Notes: generated from the sequence alone by a model not told the origin. 24,496 bases of DNA from Bacillota bacterium (GCA_023424965.1 JAFADI010000047.1:1-24496), one strand, 5' to 3'. Positions 16,078 to 24,296 are shown, counted from the first letter of the stretch. Program-made: numbers and translations.

Positions 16078-16091
16078 CACAACCGTTTGTG
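16078..16091 (-). promoter_or_regulatory. LacI/CcpA-like palindrome downstream of the transporter -10
   Basis: CACAACCGTTTGTG is a 14 bp even palindrome with one symmetric mismatch and a central CpG, the form bound by LacI-family proteins. It lies between the -10 and the ribosome binding site of the binding-protein gene, where bound protein would block transcription. It lacks the flanking TG/CA of a standard cre site, so CcpA is only one possibility. Confidence 0.35.
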
Positions 16092-16093
16092 TA

Positions 16094-16161
16094 ATTATAT
16101 TCTATATTTTGATTGGTTTAGGGTAAATTGAATAAAGTGTCTTTTTTGTTTAAAAAAGTGT
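16094..16161 (-). promoter_or_regulatory. Activator-dependent promoter with 21 bp-spaced direct repeats
   Basis: On the minus strand ACACTTTTTTAAA (16161-16149) and ACACTTTATTCAA (16140-16128) match at 11 of 13 positions and start 21 nt apart. A third ACACTT lies at 16176-16171. TATAAT is at 16099-16094, and the bases 17 nt before it (CCTAAA) are a poor -35. Two same-face direct repeats just upstream of a weak -35 are the usual binding pattern of AraC-type activators, which fits the YesN-like regulator encoded next door. Confidence 0.55.
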
Positions 16162-16184
16162 GTTGTTACGAAGTGTGGGAGAAG

Positions 16185-17732
16185 CTATTTCTTTTTATAT
16201 TCGGTGGGAGTCTGGCCGGTGTATCGTTTGAACAACTGGCTGAAGTACTGGGGATTGTCTCCCAGCCCTACCTTTTGGGCCACTTCATAAATCCTGTCGT
16301 CCTCGCTCTTTTCAATGAGTTCCTTGGCTTTTTCCATTCGCAGCCGCATCAGATAATGAGAGAATTTTTCGCCGGTTTCCTTGCTAAAGAGCTTGCTCAG
16401 GTACCCCACATTCATATAGAGGACTTCGTTTGCCAGCCATTTGAGGGACAGGCTTTCATTGTCCAGGTTGTCCCGGATGTGCTTGAGCATGGTCCGGGCG
16501 ATTTTGCCATGCCGCTTTACAATACCGTCATAGTTGGCTTTTGCCAGGTCCCCCCCTGTCCTTCGGAGAACCCCCTGCATCTCATCCAGGGAATCCATGG
16601 CGGTCAACTCAACGATTTTGCCTCCCAGCGTATCCATGTCCTCCGGGGTGCACTGCCGGATCATGGTGAGGAACAGCTCCAACACATAAGTTTTCAGAAC
16701 ACTGATGGCCCGCTTGGAGGTCTTCAAATCCTTGAAGAAAGCGTCGATTTCCCTGTTGAAATCCTCCTGGTTTCCGCTCTTCACAGAAAGCACAATTTTT
16801 TCATAATCGAAGAAAAGGTCATTGTTTATAGGCCTGTCGGCGCCGGATTCTATGTCCTTTCTGGTGATCACGCTGCCTTCCCCCAGGTAGAAGGAGTATT
16901 TCAGGCACTCCTGGGCTTCCTTGTACATGAGAGGGGCATACTCCAAGCTTCCCGCTTCGGAGCAGGCGACGGTGACTTCTTTTCCATTGTAGTAATAAAA
17001 GGTCTTCTTTACCTTCAGGATGACTTCCGTCAATTCTTCACTGTCCATGTCCCTGATCAGGATCAGAATCTGATTCTTTAAGATGGTTTTAAAGCAAACC
17101 AGCTCCCTGCCGATCACCTCGTCCACAATGTTGCCCAGCGCCAGCATTTCTTCGAAGTCATAATCCCCCTGGGGCCTGAATAGTATCAGCCTTATGCCGT
17201 TCTTTTCCACGTTCAGCAAGCTGAAATAATACTCCAGCTCTTCCCTGGTATAGGCCCTGTTCATGATAAAGTCCCGGAGGAACTGTTCCCTCACCAGGGG
17301 CAGCACCTTCTCCAGGTTCTGCCTGTTCCTTTTTATGAACTCCTCCCTGCTTTCCCTCTGCACCATTTCGTTCCTTATATCCTCCAGCACCTCCATGATC
17401 TTGTTCTCGTTGCAAGGCTTCAGGAGGTAATGCCGCACACCGTATTTCATCGCTTCATTGGCAAGCTCGAATTCGCCGTAGCCGGAAAGCACCACGAAAA
17501 AAATATCCGGATACAGCTTTTTTGCCTCGGCAATGAGACCCAAGCCGTCCAGCACCGGCATTTTAATGTCGGTAATCACAATATGGGGAGGATCCCTTTT
17601 GATCATTTCAAAGGCTTCCACTCCGTTTTGCGCCGCATTCATCAGGAAAAACCCGTGGTTCTCCCAATCGATGATGGCAGCAATGCCGTCCCTGATAATC
17701 CTTTCATCGTCCACCAATAAAACCTTATACAT
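16185..17732 (-). CDS. YesN-like response regulator with AraC-type DNA-binding domain
   Basis: About 515 residues. The N-terminal receiver domain has the acidic pair D8/D9, the phospho-acceptor D55 in VVITDIKMPVLDG, and the conserved Lys in HYLLKP. A long central region (about residues 130-410) without recognised motifs follows, as in YesN proteins. The last ~100 residues form two AraC helix-turn-helix units (LKWLANEVLYMNVGYLSKLF and YEVAQKVGLGDNPQYFSQLF). ATG at 17732 has GGGAG 6 nt upstream and overlaps the kinase stop by 8 nt (ATGTATAA), so translation is coupled; the frame open to 17810 lies wholly inside the kinase gene. It probably activates the transporter-GH105 operon immediately downstream. 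Confidence 0.95.
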   Translation of the reverse strand: MYKVLLVDDERIIRDGIAAIIDWENHGFFLMNAAQNGVEAFEMIKRDPPHIVITDIKMPVLDGLGLIAEAKKLYPDIFFVVLSGYGEFELANEAMKYGVRHYLLKPCNENKIMEVLEDIRNEMVQRESREEFIKRNRQNLEKVLPLVREQFLRDFIMNRAYTREELEYYFSLLNVEKNGIRLILFRPQGDYDFEEMLALGNIVDEVIGRELVCFKTILKNQILILIRDMDSEELTEVILKVKKTFYYYNGKEVTVACSEAGSLEYAPLMYKEAQECLKYSFYLGEGSVITRKDIESGADRPINNDLFFDYEKIVLSVKSGNQEDFNREIDAFFKDLKTSKRAISVLKTYVLELFLTMIRQCTPEDMDTLGGKIVELTAMDSLDEMQGVLRRTGGDLAKANYDGIVKRHGKIARTMLKHIRDNLDNESLSLKWLANEVLYMNVGYLSKLFSKETGEKFSHYLMRLRMEKAKELIEKSEDDRIYEVAQKVGLGDNPQYFSQLFKRYTGQTPTEYKKK

Positions 17733-19539
17733 AGTAAACTCCCTTTTCATAGGGTATTTTGATGCTGACCCTTGTGCCCTCCTCCGGCTTGTTCTCAACG
17801 GATATCCCATACTGTCCGCCGAAAATCAGCTTCAGCCGGTGGTCGATATTCTTCAGTCCGATCCCAAAGCCTTTGGGCTCCAGCTCCCCCGTCTGCAATT
17901 TCTGCAGCAGCTCCTCCTCAATACCCGGACCATTGTCCTCGATCACGATCTCAAAGGAGCCTTCGCCGCATACCGACCTTACGCTTATACGGCAGGCATC
18001 GAGCATCTTTTCCAGCCCATAGTTGATGGAATTCTCCACGATGGGCTGGAGGGTCAGCTTGGGAATTTTGCACGCCTTTACTCTGCCGTCTACCTCCATC
18101 CGGAATTCCAGCCGGTTTTCATACCGGATTTTCTGAATGGTGATATAGCTTTCCAGAAGAGCCAGCTCTTCCGACAGGGTAATGACCTTTTCCTTACTGC
18201 TTATGGCGCTTCTTAAAAGACTTCCAAGGGACTCCACCATCAGTGAAATGCTCTTCTGCTTGTTGACTTTTGCCAGCCAGTTGATGGATTCCAGCGTGTT
18301 ATAGAGAAAATGGGGGTTGATCTGGGCTTGAAGGGCCTTGAGCTGGGCGTCCTTGATTACGATTTGCTTCGTATAGTCCTCCCGGATAAGGGTATTTATT
18401 TTGCGGACCATGATTTCAAAATCCCGGTGCAGATGTCCGATTTCATCCATCCGGTTGGCGCCCGGCACATCCGTCTCCTCCAGCTCAAATTCTCCCTTCT
18501 CCACCCGTTTCATTCTGGTGGAAAGGTTCTCGATGGGCTTTGTAAGGCTCCTGGCGATATACATGCTGATAAAAACAATGGTGATGAAAAGAAGGATGAA
18601 CAGGGCTAAAATGATATACCTGAGAATGGTAACCCGCTCAAAGATGTTCTCATAGGGCAGGATATTGGCATACACCCATTTTGTATACTGGGAGGTGGTA
18701 TAGGAGATGAACATTTTTTGGCCGCCGAGGGCACGGGTTTCATAGCCCGCCTCTCCTTTGAAATGCAAAACTTCCTGGTTTAATGGTGGAAAGCCCTTTG
18801 TTCCGTAAATTGTTTTATTTTCTGAAAGAATCAAAAGGTTCACATTATACTTCGGCAGAACGGAGGTATATTTCTGGATCAGCTTTTCCAGGTCGATCTG
18901 GAACACGATGGTGCCCAGGGGTTCCAGGCTGAGATTGTTTGTGGCCCGGAGCTGGCGGGCACAGAGAACGGAAGCTCCGCCGTCCCGCGGTTCAATAAAA
19001 ACATTTCCTCCCATCAGGCTGGAGGTCCTTGAAATCACCTCCTGCTTCATTTCCTGGCTTAAGGAGTTGGCGTCCGCTCCGTATGCCGCCTGGTTTCCGC
19101 TGGTATCGATGAAGATGAAGGCGGTCACGTAATTGTCTGAAGCGGCCAGGGCCTGCAGCTTTCTGACGAGAAAATCCGTATAGGTGTAATCCTCATAATC
19201 GGGCAGCCCATTTTTAATGGCCTGGGCATATTGTTGAATGTTGGGGTCTGAAACCGCACTAAAGGATGCTTTCTCCACCCTCCGCAGGTCATTTTCGATG
19301 GTGGCGGTGGACAGGTTAAGCACCTGGGAGGCTTCGTTGTACAGCAGTTCGTCATAAATCTTCAGCACCACCTGGAAGGCCAGCAGGCTTACGGAGCATA
19401 CCGCCAGCACAATGAAGAGGTGTATGATGAACAGCTTGTTCTTGATCTTCAAATCATCATAGACCCTGCCTGCTTTTTTTACGAATGTATTCAAGCCCCC
19501 CTGGCGGCTGCGCCGCAAAAACCTTCCAAAGTACCCCAC
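17725..19539 (-). CDS. YesM-like sensor histidine kinase
   Basis: A 604-residue membrane kinase. Two membrane helices (about 36-58 and 305-328) bracket an extracellular sensor region of about 245 residues, probably Cache-type. A HAMP linker follows (PIENLSTRMKRVEKGEFE). The His_kinase domain has QINPHFLYNTLESI with the phospho-accepting His near 410. The HATPase has ENSINYGLEK, EDNGPGIEEE and GFGIGLKNIDHRL boxes. This is the LytS/YesM kinase class, which pairs with AraC-type regulators at sugar ABC loci. The start is GTG at 19539 with GGAGG 8 nt upstream. A TTTACT/TAGAAT promoter precedes it. It probably senses an extracellular saccharide. Confidence 0.95.
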   Translation of the reverse strand: MGYFGRFLRRSRQGGLNTFVKKAGRVYDDLKIKNKLFIIHLFIVLAVCSVSLLAFQVVLKIYDELLYNEASQVLNLSTATIENDLRRVEKASFSAVSDPNIQQYAQAIKNGLPDYEDYTYTDFLVRKLQALAASDNYVTAFIFIDTSGNQAAYGADANSLSQEMKQEVISRTSSLMGGNVFIEPRDGGASVLCARQLRATNNLSLEPLGTIVFQIDLEKLIQKYTSVLPKYNVNLLILSENKTIYGTKGFPPLNQEVLHFKGEAGYETRALGGQKMFISYTTSQYTKWVYANILPYENIFERVTILRYIILALFILLFITIVFISMYIARSLTKPIENLSTRMKRVEKGEFELEETDVPGANRMDEIGHLHRDFEIMVRKINTLIREDYTKQIVIKDAQLKALQAQINPHFLYNTLESINWLAKVNKQKSISLMVESLGSLLRSAISSKEKVITLSEELALLESYITIQKIRYENRLEFRMEVDGRVKACKIPKLTLQPIVENSINYGLEKMLDACRISVRSVCGEGSFEIVIEDNGPGIEEELLQKLQTGELEPKGFGIGLKNIDHRLKLIFGGQYGISVENKPEEGTRVSIKIPYEKGVYYV

Positions 19540-19581
19540 CGCGCTCTCCTCCGCTTTGCTTTTCTCGGCCCCGCACTATAA

Positions 19582-19610
19582 ATTCTACTTCAAAGGATAT
19601 CCAAAGTAAA
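19582..19610 (-). promoter_or_regulatory. Promoter of the kinase-regulator operon
   Basis: On the minus strand TTTACT (19610-19605) and TAGAAT (19587-19582) are separated by exactly 17 nt, about 45 nt upstream of the GTG start. Each hexamer differs from consensus by one or two bases. Confidence 0.6.
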
Positions 19611-19677
19611 TTTAAATAAAGGTGTTTTTCTTACAATTTGTTGTGAAAATCCGCAAATGGCCTTGACAAAAGCAAAT

Positions 19678-19699
19678 GGCGGCTGAAAATGCAGCCGCC
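19678..19699 (-). terminator. Intrinsic terminator after the sodium symporter gene
   Basis: GGCGGCTG (19678-19685) and CAGCCGCC (19692-19699) form a perfect 8 bp GC-rich stem with a 6 nt loop. On the minus strand it is followed by ATTTGCTTTTG, an interrupted T-run. It lies 38 nt after the symporter stop. Confidence 0.8.
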
Positions 19700-19737
19700 G
19701 TTGGAAAGTTCTTGTTTGATTCTATTGTATGGTACTG

Positions 19738-21135
19738 TTATTTTGCTCCGAACTGCCGCATCAAAAACTCGAGGATGCCAAGGGAGTTCAGGAACACCAG
19801 GATCAGCAGCACCGGTGTGACATACCGCAAGATAAAACTGAAAATATCGATCATCCGGCCGTTATTCAAACTGCCGTCATTGGAAAGCTCCTTCCGCAGT
19901 TCTCCCTTTTTTACCGTATAGCCCACAAACAACGCAATCAGCAATCCGCCTGCCGGCAGCAGTATATTGGAAGAAATGAAATCGAAGAGGTCGAAGAAGC
20001 TTTTTCCGAACACGCTAGCCTGGCCAAGCAGGCTGGACTTGTCCGCAGACAGGGTCGCCAGGACACCCGCCGCGATAATGATCAGGGCGTTGATGATAAC
20101 GGATTTCCTCCTGGACATTCCTCTTTCCTCGGTGAAATATGCCACGGGCACCTCCACCAGCGAGATCATTGCCGTGGTTGCCGCAATGGAGGCCAGGACG
20201 AAAAATGCCACAAGCAATACGCCGCCCAGGGGTATCTTTGAAAAAACCAGGGGTATCGTCATAAAAAGCAGTCCAGGACCCTGTCCCGGTTCCATTCCGA
20301 AGGAAAAAACAGCCGGGAATATGGCAATGCCCGCCAATACGGAAACCAGGGTGTCGGATATGGCCACCCGCATTGAATTGCCGATCATGTTGCTGTCTTC
20401 GGTAAAATAGCTTCCATAGGTAATCATGGTGCCCATGCCGAGGGAAAGCTTGAAAAAGGCAAGTCCCAGAGCTGTTAATATTACCACGGGAGTTATTTTT
20501 GCGAAGTCTACCTGGAACAAAAAGCCCAGCCCCTGGAACGCGCCGGGGAGGGTCAGCGCCCGGATATCACAGATGATAATCAGTATGAAAAGCACAGGCA
20601 TCAGGGTCTTTGTAACTCTTTCGATTCCCTTCTTTACTCCCGAAATAAGAATGATGGAAACGACAACCATAACCGCGATCTGCCAGAGCAGCGGAGGTAA
20701 GGGCCCTACGACGGCATTTCCGAACTGGGCCTTCACCGATTCGGTGGTAACGGCTGCAAAATCCCCGCGCAGGGCTTTAAACACGTAAGAGTACACCCAT
20801 CCTGCCACACAGCTGTAGAAAAACATGATGAGATAGGATGAGCCGATTCCCATAAATCCTATATATTTCCACGCTTTGCCCGGTCTGAGCTGCTTAAAGG
20901 CCCCTACGGCATTCTTCCTCGTGCGCCTGCCAATGTAGAATTCCGAAATCATCACCGGCAGTCCCACCAGAAGGATGCAAAGGAGGTACACAAATAAAAA
21001 AGCTCCCCCTCCGTAAGCTCCTACCAGGTAAGGGAATTTCCATATATTTCCGAGGCCCACCGCCGAGCCCAGTGTTGCGAAAAAGACTGCAAAGCCTGAA
21101 GAAAACCTTTCTCTTGCAGGTTTTGAACTATCCAT
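19738..21135 (-). CDS. Neurotransmitter:sodium symporter (NSS/SNF) family transporter
   Basis: About 465 residues, with eleven to twelve membrane segments of LeuT-fold type. The first helix carries the family signature GSAVGLGNIWKFPYLVGAYG, whose unwound centre binds sodium and substrate. YIGRRTRKNAVGAF follows helix 2. NSS proteins import amino acids or related compounds with sodium; the substrate cannot be told from sequence. Start: ATG at 21135 (MDSSKP) has GGAG 10 nt upstream; an in-frame GTG at 21144 sits too close to that site. The gene is flanked by its own terminator and a gap upstream, so it is probably monocistronic and unrelated to the carbohydrate locus. Confidence 0.92.
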   Translation of the reverse strand: MDSSKPARERFSSGFAVFFATLGSAVGLGNIWKFPYLVGAYGGGAFLFVYLLCILLVGLPVMISEFYIGRRTRKNAVGAFKQLRPGKAWKYIGFMGIGSSYLIMFFYSCVAGWVYSYVFKALRGDFAAVTTESVKAQFGNAVVGPLPPLLWQIAVMVVVSIILISGVKKGIERVTKTLMPVLFILIIICDIRALTLPGAFQGLGFLFQVDFAKITPVVILTALGLAFFKLSLGMGTMITYGSYFTEDSNMIGNSMRVAISDTLVSVLAGIAIFPAVFSFGMEPGQGPGLLFMTIPLVFSKIPLGGVLLVAFFVLASIAATTAMISLVEVPVAYFTEERGMSRRKSVIINALIIIAAGVLATLSADKSSLLGQASVFGKSFFDLFDFISSNILLPAGGLLIALFVGYTVKKGELRKELSNDGSLNNGRMIDIFSFILRYVTPVLLILVFLNSLGILEFLMRQFGAK

Positions 21136-21237
21136 TAAAATCACGCTCCGATTTCTGCTGCTTATTTAACCATACTGTAGTAAGCAGGCGTTTTGTTATT
21201 TTATATAATGCCCAAATGGCATTTTTTAATTTGCTCT

Positions 21238-22389
21238 TTATTCATGCCTGAGTTTTATTTCAACGATCTCCGAGGCGCTTCCCGTGCGTATGGGCGGCCC
21301 CCAGGTTCCGACGCCGCTCGTCGTTATGGCCTGCAGGCTCCCTTTCCTCATATACCCCCAGTCAAGCTCATATACCCTCCCGGTTATCAGTTGATTGGGA
21401 AACAGCTGCCCCTGGTGGGTATGGCCGGAAATCTGCAAATCCACTCCGGAAGCAAGGGCCTCCGCATAGTCTATGGGCTGGTGGTCCAGCAGAATAACGG
21501 GCAAGGACTCATCCCTATCTTTAAGTATTTCGGCAAGGGCTTTCCTCTGCGATCCCTGTCCCCGGCCCACCGCTTTATCCTCCCTGCCGGCGATGTACAG
21601 CATGTCCACCACCTTTGTGCAGCCATCCCTCAGAACCGTAACCCCTGCGGCGGTCAACTGGCCGGTAAGTTCGTCCGCGTATCCGCCGTAATAGTCATGG
21701 TTGCCCAGGCAGGCAAACGTCCCGTACCGGGCTTTGAGTCTCTTGAATTCCTCGCCCATGGCCTGCCGTTTGTAGGGGCCGATATCGTCATCGATGACGT
21801 CTCCTGCAATTAGAATCAAATCCGGCTCCAGGCTGTTCAATTTATCAACAATTCCCGCAAGTCTTTTCCTGTCCACAATAATCCCCAGGTGAATGTCGGA
21901 AACCATGGCGATGCGGAGTTCTCCCATGTTTGCCGGACCTTTGTCCACGGCAATGTCATAGGGAATTACCCGGAGAGTTCTCGCATTGATCACGCCGTAT
22001 GCCATAATCCCTGAAATAATCAGTATCACAGCCACTCCCGTAACGGGATGATTCCATACCAGTTTGGACGTGCCCGTTGGAAGCAGCCTGACGGCTCTTC
22101 CCAGAACGAGGCCGATGTCGATCACCGCCAGAAGGAGCAACGCGTAATACAGTATGCCCAGCCAGTAGGACCCGATGATGTCGAAGGTGTCTGTAACCGC
22201 TCTCGGCATGAACCTGGCAACCGCTCTTCCAAGGAGATAGGAAGCTGAGATTATTCCAAACACGATGCCATAGGCCACCGGGTTCAGAAATCCCGTATGA
22301 CTGCCAAAGGACTGCCAGATGCGCAGTCCTATGTAGTAGTTGATAAGGCCATATAGCAGTAGAAAGATGCTAAAAAGTGCGGCAAACAT
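21238..22389 (-). CDS. Membrane-anchored metallophosphoesterase (YkuE/YaeI-like)
   Basis: A 383-residue protein. About four membrane segments fill residues 1-135. A calcineurin-like phosphoesterase domain follows, with the full set of metal ligands: SDIHLG (D165, H167), AGDVID (D197), GNHD (N230, H231), DHQP and SGHTHQGQ. Relatives act on lipid-linked or UDP-lipid phosphates (YaeI, LpxH-like) or unknown substrates, so an envelope substrate is plausible but unproven. ATG at 22389 is 2 nt beyond the fabI stop, with GGGGA 7 nt upstream lying inside the fabI coding end, so the two are co-transcribed. A weak AATGCC/GGCATT hairpin with nearby T-rich sequence after the stop may be its terminator. 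Confidence 0.93.
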   Translation of the reverse strand: MFAALFSIFLLLYGLINYYIGLRIWQSFGSHTGFLNPVAYGIVFGIISASYLLGRAVARFMPRAVTDTFDIIGSYWLGILYYALLLLAVIDIGLVLGRAVRLLPTGTSKLVWNHPVTGVAVILIISGIMAYGVINARTLRVIPYDIAVDKGPANMGELRIAMVSDIHLGIIVDRKRLAGIVDKLNSLEPDLILIAGDVIDDDIGPYKRQAMGEEFKRLKARYGTFACLGNHDYYGGYADELTGQLTAAGVTVLRDGCTKVVDMLYIAGREDKAVGRGQGSQRKALAEILKDRDESLPVILLDHQPIDYAEALASGVDLQISGHTHQGQLFPNQLITGRVYELDWGYMRKGSLQAITTSGVGTWGPPIRTGSASEIVEIKLRHE

Positions 22390-22391
22390 GG

Positions 22392-23162
22392 CTATATCCC
22401 CATAATATTGAAGCCGCAGTCCACGTACATGATTTCTCCGGTAATGGCCCTGGAAAGATTGCTCAGCAGGAACAGCGCCGCATCTCCCAGTTCATCCTGT
22501 TCTACTCCCTTCTTTAACGGGGCCTTCTGGTCCACAACGTCCAGTATACTGCCGAAATCTTTCACACCCTTCGCGGACATGGTTTTTATCGGCCCGGAGG
22601 ATATTGCGTTGACCCGGATGCCCGAAGGTCCCAGGTCGCTGGCAAGATAAAGCACGCTGGCCTCCAGGGCTGCTTTGGCCACACCCATTACGTTGTAACC
22701 GGAGAACACCTTGACGGAACCCATGTAGGTGAGGGTAAGGATGCTTCCCCCTTCCGTCATCAGCTCCTTTGCCCTGCGGCTGACTGCCACCAGGGAATAG
22801 GCGCTGATGTCCAGTGCATGGGCAAAGCCCTCCCGCGACGTGTTTATAAAGTCATTGACCATGTCATCCCTGTTGGCGTGGGCGATGGAATGCACGACAC
22901 CGTGAAGCACCCCGTATTTTTCCTTCAACTGTACAAACAAAGCGTCGATTTCCTCGTCGGAGGAAATATCACATTGAAATATCTCCGCCCCGGCGAGGGC
23001 CACTTTCAGATTTTCCGCACCTTCTTTTTCACGTTCGCCCTGGTATGTAAAAATTACATTTGCGCCTGCACTGTGAGCTGCTTTTGCGATTCCCCAGGCA
23101 ATGCTCCATTTGTTTCTGACACCCATGATCAAAATATTTTTGTTTTCCAATAGTGCTCCCAT
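22392..23162 (-). CDS. fabI: Enoyl-[acyl-carrier-protein] reductase (NADH), FabI
   Basis: Short-chain dehydrogenase family enzyme that reduces the trans-2-enoyl-ACP double bond in the last step of type II fatty acid elongation; it is the triclosan target class. It has the usual length, 256 residues. The glycine-poor cofactor loop GVRNKWSIAWGIA (residues 14-26) is characteristic of FabI. The catalytic residues fall at Y146, Y156 and K163, identical in number to Escherichia coli FabI (TYMGSVKVFSGYNVMGVAK). Start: ATG at 23162, with AAGGAGG 10 nt upstream; GTG at 23165 has 7 nt spacing and is a real alternative. A strong promoter and a palindrome precede it. It is followed within 2 nt by the metallophosphoesterase. 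Confidence 0.97.
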   Translation of the reverse strand: MGALLENKNILIMGVRNKWSIAWGIAKAAHSAGANVIFTYQGEREKEGAENLKVALAGAEIFQCDISSDEEIDALFVQLKEKYGVLHGVVHSIAHANRDDMVNDFINTSREGFAHALDISAYSLVAVSRRAKELMTEGGSILTLTYMGSVKVFSGYNVMGVAKAALEASVLYLASDLGPSGIRVNAISSGPIKTMSAKGVKDFGSILDVVDQKAPLKKGVEQDELGDAALFLLSNLSRAITGEIMYVDCGFNIMGI

Positions 23163-23202
23163 CACATGCCAGCCTCCTTATAGAATTTATATCCTATGGA
23201 TA

Positions 23203-23252
23203 ATTTTAGTATCATCCTTGGAAAATGTCAAATAACCTATTACCAGGTAATA
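23203..23252 (-). promoter_or_regulatory. fabI promoter with upstream palindrome
   Basis: On the minus strand TTGACA (23231-23226) and TAAAAT (23208-23203) are 17 nt apart, close to consensus. Six bases upstream of the -35 is a perfect 15 bp palindrome, TATTACC-T-GGTAATA (23252-23238). It resembles FapR operators, which share a TACCT core with flanking TTA/TAA, but the match is partial. Confidence 0.65.
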
Positions 23253-23263
23253 AACGGACAAAA

Positions 23264-23292
23264 AACAGACTGTTGGAATACAACAATCTGTT
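23264..23292 (-). terminator. Intrinsic terminator after the DUF948 gene
   Basis: Arms 23264-23275 and 23281-23292 form a 12 bp stem with a 5 nt loop. The single mismatch becomes a G-U pair in minus-strand RNA, and the stem runs into a six-base T-run. It separates the YtxH-DUF948 unit from fabI. Confidence 0.85.
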
Positions 23293-23311
23293 TCTCTGCA
23301 TGTTTCCGGCT

Positions 23312-23695
23312 TTACTTCCTTCCCGAGGAAAAAGCCTTCATTACAATTTCAAATACATTGGCGATTACCTTCACAAAATCCAGAATATTTTCGGTACTTG
23401 AGTTGACTGCAGCCGCAGTTTCACTCACCGCCTCCTGGAATCCGTTGATGGTTTCTCCTACCGTTTCCATATTTCCCTTTAGGGAAAGCGCAACCTCGTT
23501 TACGTTTTTTGTGACTTCGGGAAGCATTCCCAGGGTTTTATTGATATTTTCGCCATGGCCTTCGATAACGCCGCTGACCCGTTTTATCAATTGGGTCAGG
23601 TTGTAAATCATGGCGATAAAGAACACACCTGCCGTTATAAGCAGGCAAAAAATCAAGAACATCAGCAGGTCTTTGATCGTAATCGGTATATCCAT
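23312..23695 (-). CDS. DUF948 family membrane protein (YtxG-like)
   Basis: A 127-residue protein with one N-terminal membrane helix (about residues 8-31, LLMFLIFCLLITAGVFFIAM). A long amphipathic, coiled-coil-like region follows, with heptad-style hydrophobic spacing (NLTQLIKRVSGVIEG onward) and a short basic end. This matches the DUF948/YtxG pattern. No enzymatic motif is visible. It lies 39 nt downstream of the YtxH-like gene; GGGGGTG sits just upstream of ATG at 23695. In Bacillus subtilis ytxG and ytxH share a stress-induced operon, and the same pairing here suggests a linked envelope or stress role. Expression is bounded by the terminator downstream. Confidence 0.85.
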   Translation of the reverse strand: MDIPITIKDLLMFLIFCLLITAGVFFIAMIYNLTQLIKRVSGVIEGHGENINKTLGMLPEVTKNVNEVALSLKGNMETVGETINGFQEAVSETAAAVNSSTENILDFVKVIANVFEIVMKAFSSGRK

Positions 23696-23734
23696 AGGAC
23701 ACCCCCAAAATTTGAAATAAGGGCATGGTGAGGA

Positions 23735-24028
23735 TTACTCAGCCTTTTCGCCTTCCTCCGCTTCGGCCTCACAGCTGCCTTCTTCCCTTGCAGCCGCCAT
23801 TTCGGCCACCTTTTCCTTAATCTCACCAAGTGATTCCTTCACATTTTCAGCCGCATCCTTGGCCGCCTTTGCGATGTCCTCCCGGGTGTCCTTGCCGGCT
23901 TTCGGGGCGAACAACACGCCAAGCACCGCTCCAAGGGCCGCACCGATACCGGTTCCTATGGCCATGTTTTTGGCCGCCTTTTTCTTGTTTTCCTTCCTGT
24001 TCCTGTTAATCAAATCCGTTATTTTCAT
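23735..24028 (-). CDS. YtxH-like membrane protein
   Basis: A 97-residue protein of the YtxH/gas vesicle GvpP-like family. A basic N-terminus is followed by a glycine/alanine-rich membrane helix (about residues 22-42) and the family motif LFAPKAGKDTREDI. The C-terminal half is charged, alanine-rich and helical, ending in a Glu-rich tail. GGAGGTG lies 8 nt before ATG at 24028. It forms an operon with the DUF948 gene. Upstream, TATAAT-like sequence near 24090 may be the promoter, but no good -35 is visible. The biochemical role of YtxH is not known; stress association comes from the Bacillus counterpart. Confidence 0.85.
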   Translation of the reverse strand: MKITDLINRNRKENKKKAAKNMAIGTGIGAALGAVLGVLFAPKAGKDTREDIAKAAKDAAENVKESLGEIKEKVAEMAAAREEGSCEAEAEEGEKAE

Positions 24029-24064
24029 ACAGACAGCACCTCCATTTGATTAAAGCTTACCGCA

Positions 24065-24129
24065 ATAGACATAATTTTTCCATTTAACCTATTATACGCC
24101 TTTTTCCTCTTTTTTCATAGACATAATTT
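24065..24129. repeat. Direct repeat ATAGACATAATTT upstream of the YtxH gene
   Basis: ATAGACATAATTT occurs at 24065-24077 and again at 24117-24129, start-to-start 52 nt, on either side of a candidate TATAAT. It could be a regulator site or the trace of a small duplication. Confidence 0.45.
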
Positions 24130-24169
24130 AGCGAAATTGTAATGCCGGCGGAACGGTTCTTCCGGTATA

Positions 24170-24286
24170 GGGGACAGTTCCCGGCTTTCGTTGCAGCGGC
24201 GATTAATAGAGCAGGATTTTGGAAAGCATATGAACAGGGAGTAACCTTGCTGCGAATATAAAAGTTGAGGACTGTCCCCTTAGAGA
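24170..24286. repeat. GGGGACAG-bounded repeat, copy 1 (REP/MITE-like)
   Basis: A 117 nt non-coding element beginning GGGGACAGTTC (24170-24180) and ending GAGGACTGTCCCCTTAGAGA. The GGGGACAGT/ACTGTCCCC ends are inverted copies. It is preceded by a short imperfect hairpin, ATGCCGG with CCGGTAT, at about 24142-24168. The end sequences recall REP elements associated with Y1-type (RAYT) transposases, but no transposase is in the window. Confidence 0.7.
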
Positions 24287-24296
24287 GTGTTTATGA

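Noticed and set aside
16128..17081. Long plus-strand open frame opposite the response regulator
   Set aside because: It is a shadow of the AraC-type regulator gene, and its beginning lies in the transporter promoter. The same reasoning removes 11622-12596 (opposite GH105), 14471-15475 (opposite the binding protein) and 756-1535 (opposite the Clp ATPase).
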